Assembly: GCA_903953895.1 (NCBI GenBank)
Contig: CAJBLH010000262.1
Location: 1-46,906 of the forward strand
Reading direction: 5' to 3'
DNA: 46,906 nt
Source of the DNA: an uncultured Desulfobacteraceae bacterium
GTDB lineage: Bacteria; Desulfobacterota; Desulfobacteria; Desulfobacterales; Desulfatirhabdiaceae
Shown here: positions 41,711 through 46,906 of the stretch, in pieces
Layout of the letters: every line of letters begins with the position of its first letter
Numbering within the stretch: position 1 is the stretch's first letter
Position numbers and translations under genes: made by a program
Notes under the pieces: model-generated
Told to the model about the DNA's origin: nothing
The model's input: the letters and a program-made list of their open reading frames with translations, nothing else
The model's database searches: none

Positions 41711-42922
41711 ATGCCTGTATTCGTATGGACTGGAAAAGACAAAGCCGGAAAGATTCAGAAAGGGGAGATGGAGGCGCTCAGCCAGCAGGCGGTAAAATCC
41801 AATCTGTCAAAACTTCGCATCACACCGACACGTGTCAAGGAAAAACCCAAGGATATTTTTGAAAATGTTTCATTTCTGCAGCCCAAGGTTGTCGAAAAAG
41901 ATGTGATCCTGTTTGCCAGACAGTTTTCCACCATGATCGATGCCGGGCTTCCCATCGTGCAATGTCTGGAAATTTTGCTGAGTCAGCAGGAAAACAAGAC
42001 GTTCAAGAAGATGCTCAAAGATATCAAGGAATCGGTTGAAAGTGGTACCACGCTGGCGGAAGCGCTTAAAAAATTTCCCAAGCAGTTTGACGATCTCTTC
42101 GTGAACATGATCGCCGCCGGAGAAGCCGGTGGTATTCTGGATACCATTTTAAGGCGTCTGTCCGGATATATGGAAAAGGCCGCCAAACTAAAAGCCAAGG
42201 TCAAGGGCGCCATGACATATCCGCTTGTCACTCTGGTGATTGCCTTTATCGTACTGGCTGTTATTCTGGTTTTTGTCATTCCGGTTTTCCAGCAAATGTT
42301 CGCCGATTTCGGCAAGGAACTGCCTCTGCCCACCCAGATTGTTGTGGCCATGAGTGAATTCGTCAAGAGCAAGATACTCTACATCCTGGGCGGCATCGTC
42401 ATTTTTATTTTCGCCTTCAAACGGTTTTACAATACGCCCAAAGGCCGGATTCTGATGGACAGGTTTGCGCTGTCGGTTCCGGTTGTGGGACTTCTGATTC
42501 GAAAGGTTGCGGTGGCCAAGTTCACCCGTACCATGGGAACCATGCTTTCCAGCGGCGTCGCCATCCTGGATGCGCTGGATATCACGGCCAAGACATCCGG
42601 CAACAAGACCATCGAAGGCGCCCTGTACAATGTGCGTTCCTCGATCGCAGAGGGGCAGACCATGGCTGAGCCGCTGTCGGAAAGCAGTGTGTTTCCGTCG
42701 ATGGTCTGTCAGATGATCTCTGTTGGGGAATCCACCGGCGCGCTGGATGCCATGTTGGGCAAAATTGCGGATTTTTATGATGAGGAAGTGGATCAGGCCG
42801 TTGAAAATCTCACTTCCCTGATCGAGCCCTTCATGCTGGTGTTTCTGGGCGTAACCATCGGGGGGCTGGTCGTTGCCATGTACCTGCCGATATTCAAACT
42901 GGCCGGGGCCATTTCCGGCTGA
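41711..42922 (+). CDS. pilC: Type IV pilus inner-membrane platform protein PilC
   Basis: 403 aa; ATG at 41711 preceded by GGAGGGGAAG. The architecture is that of PilC/GspF: N-terminal VFVWTGKDKAGKIQKGEMEA, then two repeated T2SSF domains (about 65-190 and 270-390). Each holds the FARQFSTMIDAGLPI / FTRTMGTMLSSGVAI and GEAGG / GESTG landmarks. Three membrane helices are at about 170-195, 220-240 and 370-395. The pilus-style N terminus and the adjacent PilS-like gene favour PilC over the type II secretion GspF. It would connect the PilB/PilT motor to the growing pilus; no motor, pilin or secretin gene is in the window. Confidence 0.93.
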   Translation: MPVFVWTGKDKAGKIQKGEMEALSQQAVKSNLSKLRITPTRVKEKPKDIFENVSFLQPKVVEKDVILFARQFSTMIDAGLPIVQCLEILLSQQENKTFKKMLKDIKESVESGTTLAEALKKFPKQFDDLFVNMIAAGEAGGILDTILRRLSGYMEKAAKLKAKVKGAMTYPLVTLVIAFIVLAVILVFVIPVFQQMFADFGKELPLPTQIVVAMSEFVKSKILYILGGIVIFIFAFKRFYNTPKGRILMDRFALSVPVVGLLIRKVAVAKFTRTMGTMLSSGVAILDALDITAKTSGNKTIEGALYNVRSSIAEGQTMAEPLSESSVFPSMVCQMISVGESTGALDAMLGKIADFYDEEVDQAVENLTSLIEPFMLVFLGVTIGGLVVAMYLPIFKLAGAISG

Positions 42923-42945
42923 TCCGGCGGCCCAACGCAACATAC

Positions 42946-44241
42946 ATGGAAACCCTTGTTCACACTGACAATGATCTGCTGAAAAAAATCAAATGGTTGA
43001 TGTTTTTCAGAGCCATTTTTACCGTGTTGCTGCTGATATCGACGATCATTGTACAGTACCGACAACAAATCAGTTTTCAGAATCCTCAACTGCTGTTGGT
43101 GTATGGCATCAATGCCGTGGTGCTGGTTCTCTCGATTGGATATGCCGTCATCCTTCGGTATGACATGTATATTCAACCCCTCGCCAATCTTCAGGTTATT
43201 GTCGATACAGCCGTCGTGTCTTTGGTTGTGTTTTCAACTGGCTGTTATTCAAGCATATATTCTTTTTTGTATCTTCTGGTCATCGTCTGTTCAAGTATGC
43301 TGCTTTCCCGCAAAGGCAGCATGTTCATCGCTGCGTTATCGAGTATTCAGTACGGCCTGATGGTCGAGCTTGAATATTACCACATTCTCAAACCCTTTGT
43401 TCCCAACCCGTCCCAGTTGATGAGCGATGATCTGACGTTGGTAACCTATAAGATCGTCATTACCATGATCGCCTGCTTTGCCGTGGCATGGCTCAGCAGT
43501 TTTCTGGCCGAGCAGACCAGAATTTCCCGGCAGGAGCTGCGGGCCATGGAAACGCATGTCCGGCGTGTTGAACAAATGGCTTATATGGGGGAGATGGCTG
43601 CGGGGCTGGCGCATGAAATCAGAAATCCGCTGGCATCCTTGACCGGGTCCATACAAATATTGAAAGAAGAATGTCGGTTGCTGCCGGATCAGGAAAAACT
43701 GATGCGAATTGTCTTGCGGGAGGCGGACCGGCTGGGCTCCCTGGTAAGCGATTTCTTGTTGTTTGCAAGACCGCCGTCAGGAAATATTTCAGAAATTCTG
43801 GTGGAAGATGTCGTGTTGGAGACGCTGGCGCTGTTTGAAAATGATGCCAGCCGCTCCCGGAGGGTTTCGATAACCACAGATCTGATTCCCGATGTCAGGA
43901 TCGCCATGGATCCGATTCATTTCCGACAGATTCTCTGGAATATTCTGCTGAACGCCGCTGAAGCCATTCAGGATGGGGGCAATATTCATATCCGCATGAA
44001 GAACCTGCAAAACGGGCTGGTGGAGGTTCAAATCACGGATACAGGGCAGGGGATTTCTCCTGAGCACATCCAGTTGATTTTCAATCCTTTTTTTACGACC
44101 AAAGCCGGCGGCACCGGGCTTGGACTTTCCATTGTCCATCGCCTTCTCGAATCGTATGGGGGGCGTCTGGATGTGGAAAGCCGAATCGACCAGGGAACGA
44201 TGATGACCCTGAAATTGAAGAAAAAAGTGGCCAAGGGATAG
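42946..44241 (+). CDS. PilS-like membrane sensor histidine kinase
   Basis: 431 aa; ATG at 42946, 23 bp after pilC, with a poor ribosome-binding site. Six hydrophobic segments fill residues about 15-185, as in PilS. A short linker leads to HisKA with His223 (GLAHEIRNPLASLTGSIQIL, split across the motif) and HATPase boxes ([33 protein letters not shown]). In Pseudomonas, PilS senses pilin in the membrane and with PilR controls pilA through sigma-54. The pilC-pilS order is common, but the expected pilR is absent here; the next gene is a glycosyltransferase 4 bp downstream. Its partner regulator must be encoded elsewhere. Confidence 0.9.
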   Translation: METLVHTDNDLLKKIKWLMFFRAIFTVLLLISTIIVQYRQQISFQNPQLLLVYGINAVVLVLSIGYAVILRYDMYIQPLANLQVIVDTAVVSLVVFSTGCYSSIYSFLYLLVIVCSSMLLSRKGSMFIAALSSIQYGLMVELEYYHILKPFVPNPSQLMSDDLTLVTYKIVITMIACFAVAWLSSFLAEQTRISRQELRAMETHVRRVEQMAYMGEMAAGLAHEIRNPLASLTGSIQILKEECRLLPDQEKLMRIVLREADRLGSLVSDFLLFARPPSGNISEILVEDVVLETLALFENDASRSRRVSITTDLIPDVRIAMDPIHFRQILWNILLNAAEAIQDGGNIHIRMKNLQNGLVEVQITDTGQGISPEHIQLIFNPFFTTKAGGTGLGLSIVHRLLESYGGRLDVESRIDQGTMMTLKLKKKVAKG

Positions 44242-44245
44242 AAGT

Positions 44246-45802
44246 ATGAAGAGAATAGCTTCCTCTTTTGGAAAAAAGGGGTCTGAGTATCGCTATCTGC
44301 AGATAGCCTGGCTGTGGACCATCGGATTCACGATATTCCGGCTGATTTATTCCGGAACATTCCTCCTGATTCCGGATGAGACCAATTACTGGCAGTGGAG
44401 CCGTTACCTGGACTGGGGCTACCATGATCAGGCGCCGCTGATCGGCTGGGCCATCCGGCTCTCCACCTGGATTTTCGGCCAGACCGAGCTGGCTGTCCGC
44501 CTGCCGTCGGTATTGTCCGTCGGCATTGCCTCCGGGTATCTGGTTGCAATGGCAAGCCGGTGGATGGGCCCCCGCATTGCACTGTCTACGGCCATTTTGA
44601 CCCAGTCCATTCTTGAATTCAATGTCGGTGGTCTGCTGGCGACCCCGGACGGAATTCAGGCTGCGGCCTGGGCAGGGGCGGCTTATCATGTGGCCCGGGC
44701 TTATGAATCGGATACCTGGACCCAGTGGTTACTGGGTGGCGTATGGTTCGGGATCGGGATGCTCGGCAAGTTCACTATGGTGGTATTTTTACCGGGCGCT
44801 TTGCTATATGGTCTGCTTTCCCCGATTCACCGACGTCGTCTGGCGGGCATTCGCCCCTATGTGGGGGTACTTGCTGGATGCCTGATGTTTTTTCCGGTCA
44901 TTGTCTGGAACGCCCGGCATAACTGGAATTCCGTCAGGCATGTGGCCTTTATCGGTGGCGCCAACGAGCCATTTGCCCTGCATTTGAATTTTCTGGGGGA
45001 TTTTGTGGGATCTCAGGCAGCGCTGCTGTCTCCGATCGTATTTATCCTGGCGATCTGGGCCTGGGTGCGGGTCATCAAAAAAGACTATCCGCCCGGAAAC
45101 TGGCTTTACCCGTATCTGTTTTGGATATCGTTTCCCATGATCGCCGGCTTTCTCCTGCTGAGCCTTCGCAGCCGGATTTATGGAAACTGGCCCGGCGCCG
45201 GCTATCTGACCACGGCCGTACTGACGGCGGCCTATTTTGGCGCTCAGGGCAGTGGTCGTATCGGTCGGCGGATGTGGAACTGGGGGATCGGGCTCGCTTA
45301 CGGGATGACGGTGCTGGTTTTGATACATGCTGTCTGGCCGATTCTGCCAATTCCGGTGGATCTCGACCGAGCCGCCGGGGAGATTGCCGGTTGGGATCAA
45401 CTGGGAAAAGCCGCCGGAAAACTGTCTGCGCAGATGCCGAATCCTCATCGCACCTTTATTTTCGGTCTCAGCTATCAGGTGGCCAGCGAACTGGCGTTTT
45501 ACACGCCGGGCCAGCCCCGAACCGTTTCGATCAACCGCTGGGAGCGGCCCAATGTCTATGACTACTGGTGGACGGATGCAGACATTATGGGATGGGACGG
45601 CATCGGCGTCACCTACGATTCCCAGAGCCAGACCCGGCTGAACCAGGTGTTCGAGCAGGTGGATCAGCCGGTGGAACTAACTGTTTTTCGAAAGAAATCG
45701 GATGCAAAACCGGTTAAAACCTTTTATCTGTACCGGTGTTACGGGTTCAAGGGCGGACTTCGGTGGATTCCGGAGGATGCTTCCGATATCCGGAGCATAT
45801 AA
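44246..45802 (+). CDS. GT39/ArnT-like membrane glycosyltransferase
   Basis: 518 aa, polytopic, with about ten hydrophobic segments. The first periplasmic loop carries the family signature LIPDETNYWQWSRYLDWGYHD followed by QAPLIGWAIRLST and GQTELAVRLPSVL, as in PMT_2/ArnT proteins (Asp-Glu in the loop, GYxDxxPL, G-E-RLP). These enzymes use polyprenyl-phosphate-linked sugars in the periplasm to modify lipid A, glycans or proteins. The start lies 4 bp after the PilS-like gene, so they are probably co-transcribed, which makes pilin or surface-glycan glycosylation a reasonable guess. The C-terminal 130 residues are soluble. Confidence 0.88.
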   Translation: MKRIASSFGKKGSEYRYLQIAWLWTIGFTIFRLIYSGTFLLIPDETNYWQWSRYLDWGYHDQAPLIGWAIRLSTWIFGQTELAVRLPSVLSVGIASGYLVAMASRWMGPRIALSTAILTQSILEFNVGGLLATPDGIQAAAWAGAAYHVARAYESDTWTQWLLGGVWFGIGMLGKFTMVVFLPGALLYGLLSPIHRRRLAGIRPYVGVLAGCLMFFPVIVWNARHNWNSVRHVAFIGGANEPFALHLNFLGDFVGSQAALLSPIVFILAIWAWVRVIKKDYPPGNWLYPYLFWISFPMIAGFLLLSLRSRIYGNWPGAGYLTTAVLTAAYFGAQGSGRIGRRMWNWGIGLAYGMTVLVLIHAVWPILPIPVDLDRAAGEIAGWDQLGKAAGKLSAQMPNPHRTFIFGLSYQVASELAFYTPGQPRTVSINRWERPNVYDYWWTDADIMGWDGIGVTYDSQSQTRLNQVFEQVDQPVELTVFRKKSDAKPVKTFYLYRCYGFKGGLRWIPEDASDIRSI

Positions 45803-46003
45803 GCGGCTTCGGGTTTAAGCGGGGGTAGATTCTGACAGCGGATCCGAAATGAGCCTGCCCACACGCATGTTCACATACCCCTTTATCCGGTCGATGACAC
45901 CACCCAATCTGAACAATCCCGTCATGAAATCAATTTGATCGAGACATACGTCAAAAAAGAAGCGACAAAAATATTTGATGGGACAAGTTGCCTGGGAGGA
46001 AAA

Positions 46004-46906
46004 ATGAAAAAGCGGATACTGTACGGCGTGGCCAATTACGAAGAAATTGTGGCCGAGAATGGGTATTTTGTAGATAAAACCCAGTATATTTCTCTGCTTG
46101 AGACCATCAAGAACCCGGTGTTTCTTCGTCCCCGGCGCTTTGGCAAATCCCTGTGGTGCCGGATTCTGGAATGCTATTACAGTATTCAGCTCAAAGACCG
46201 ATTCGAGGAATTATTTGCCGACACCTGGATCGGAAAAAATCCAACACCGTTAAGAAATGCTTTTATGGTGCTGCACCTGGATTTTTCCGTTGTCGAAATG
46301 GTAAATGATCCTGAGATGATAAAGAAAAACTTCAACCAGGTGTGTAACGGGAAAATGGACGGGCTGGTTGGGCTTTGCAATGACTGGTTTCAGGGGAAAT
46401 CGATCATCGATTTTGAAAAAAGCGCCACATTAAACCTGGAGATTCTGTTGCGTCAGATCAATCAACATCGTCTTCCCCCGCTTTATGTCATTATCGATGA
46501 ATACGACAACTTTGCCAATCAACTCATCACTGGCCGAAAGGATGATCTGTACCGGAAGATTACTGCAGATGGCGGGTTTTTGAAGACTTTTTTTAAAACC
46601 CTTAAAGAAGGCCGAAAAACCGGAGCCATCGCCAATGTGTTTATTACGGGCGTTCTGCCCATCACCATGGATGAGCTGGCATCGGCGTTCAACATCGCCA
46701 GATTCATTACCCTGGAACAAAAGTTCGAGAACATGCTGGGTTTCACCCAGTCCGAGCTGGATGGGCTGCTGAACGAGATATTCAAAGACTATGACCTGGA
46801 TTCCGGGTTGCGTCATCAGGTGAACGCGCTCATGCGCACCCATTACAACGGGTATCATTTTGTGTCTCATGATGGAGAAGCCATCTACAATTCGACCCTG
46901 GTCAGT
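46004..46906 (+). CDS. AAA-ATPase-like / PD-(D/E)XK-associated protein (partial, 3' end beyond window)
   Basis: 301 codons are visible from the ATG at 46004 (GGGAGGA upstream), open to the window end. The N terminus (YGVANYEEIVAENGYFVDKT) and the P-loop variant RPRRFGKSL (42-50) define the AAA-ATPase-like family PF09820. A Walker B (YVIIDEYDNF, about 160-169) follows, then a conserved FITGVLPITMDELASAFNIA segment. Full-length relatives are about 500-550 aa and end in a PD-(D/E)XK nuclease-like DUF1703 domain, which would lie past the window. These genes are often multicopy in environmental bacteria and their role is not settled. It is 200 bp after the GT39 gene and appears to be its own unit. 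Confidence 0.88.
   Translation, partial: MKKRILYGVANYEEIVAENGYFVDKTQYISLLETIKNPVFLRPRRFGKSLWCRILECYYSIQLKDRFEELFADTWIGKNPTPLRNAFMVLHLDFSVVEMVNDPEMIKKNFNQVCNGKMDGLVGLCNDWFQGKSIIDFEKSATLNLEILLRQINQHRLPPLYVIIDEYDNFANQLITGRKDDLYRKITADGGFLKTFFKTLKEGRKTGAIANVFITGVLPITMDELASAFNIARFITLEQKFENMLGFTQSELDGLLNEIFKDYDLDSGLRHQVNALMRTHYNGYHFVSHDGEAIYNSTLVS

Overview
This is chromosomal DNA from a Gram-negative bacterium. It has a Wza-type outer-membrane export lipoprotein, a type IV pilus inner-membrane protein, a sigma-54 promoter and a dense set of large multidomain sensor kinases. That mix, the heme-type sensor domain and the dispersed GC-rich palindromes suggest a free-living delta-proteobacterium-like organism (Desulfobacterota). 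The assignment is an inference from gene style; there is no rRNA or other marker gene here. No tRNA, rRNA or CRISPR array was seen.

Left half (about 0.1-23.1 kb): an exopolysaccharide/capsule locus of the Wzx/Wzy type, mostly on the minus strand. One minus-strand block (21.7 to 13.0 kb) encodes a STAS protein, an RsbW-like ATPase, Wza, a Wzc-like co-polymerase with a degenerate kinase domain, a Wzy-like polymerase, a GT4 enzyme, an acetyltransferase and a secreted beta-helix protein. A second block (10.3 to 0.2 kb) is a chain of genes mostly joined by 4-bp overlaps: an exported protein of unknown role, two GT4 enzymes, a GT2, a GT2-acetyltransferase fusion, another GT2, the priming sugar-phosphate transferase, a WecG/TagA glycosyltransferase fused to two STAS domains, and a nucleotidyltransferase-like protein. 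A Wzx flippase and one more GT2 lie between the blocks on the plus strand. A response regulator with a SpoIIE-type phosphatase (21.8-23.1 kb) lies just upstream of the STAS/RsbW pair. Together these form a complete partner-switching module inside a polysaccharide locus whose own glycosyltransferase carries the same kind of STAS domain. This is the most interesting system in the window.

A 107-bp palindromic element (two full copies in opposite orientation at 86-192 and 12833-12939, and one truncated copy at 11848-11876) borders the second block. The copies differ by paired, structure-preserving substitutions. The plus-strand GT2 gene is enclosed by near-perfect 29-bp inverted ends of this element.

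Middle (23.6-40.1 kb): a signalling island with a CHASE-GAF-PAS hybrid kinase, a VanZ-like membrane protein flanked by paired palindromic operator-like sites, a sigma-54 promoter in front of a small receiver-like protein, and then a duplicated kinase/response-regulator block. Each half of the duplication is a large membrane kinase followed by a receiver-kinase, and a CheB-CheR-PAS fusion lies between the halves. The sensory inputs differ: a heme c-type DUF3365 domain in one kinase and a periplasmic amino-acid-binding-like domain in the other.

Right end (40.4-46.9 kb): a Leu/Ile/Val-type periplasmic binding protein with no transporter beside it, PilC and a PilS-like kinase without PilR, a GT39 membrane glycosyltransferase, and the start of an AAA-ATPase-like protein that runs off the window.
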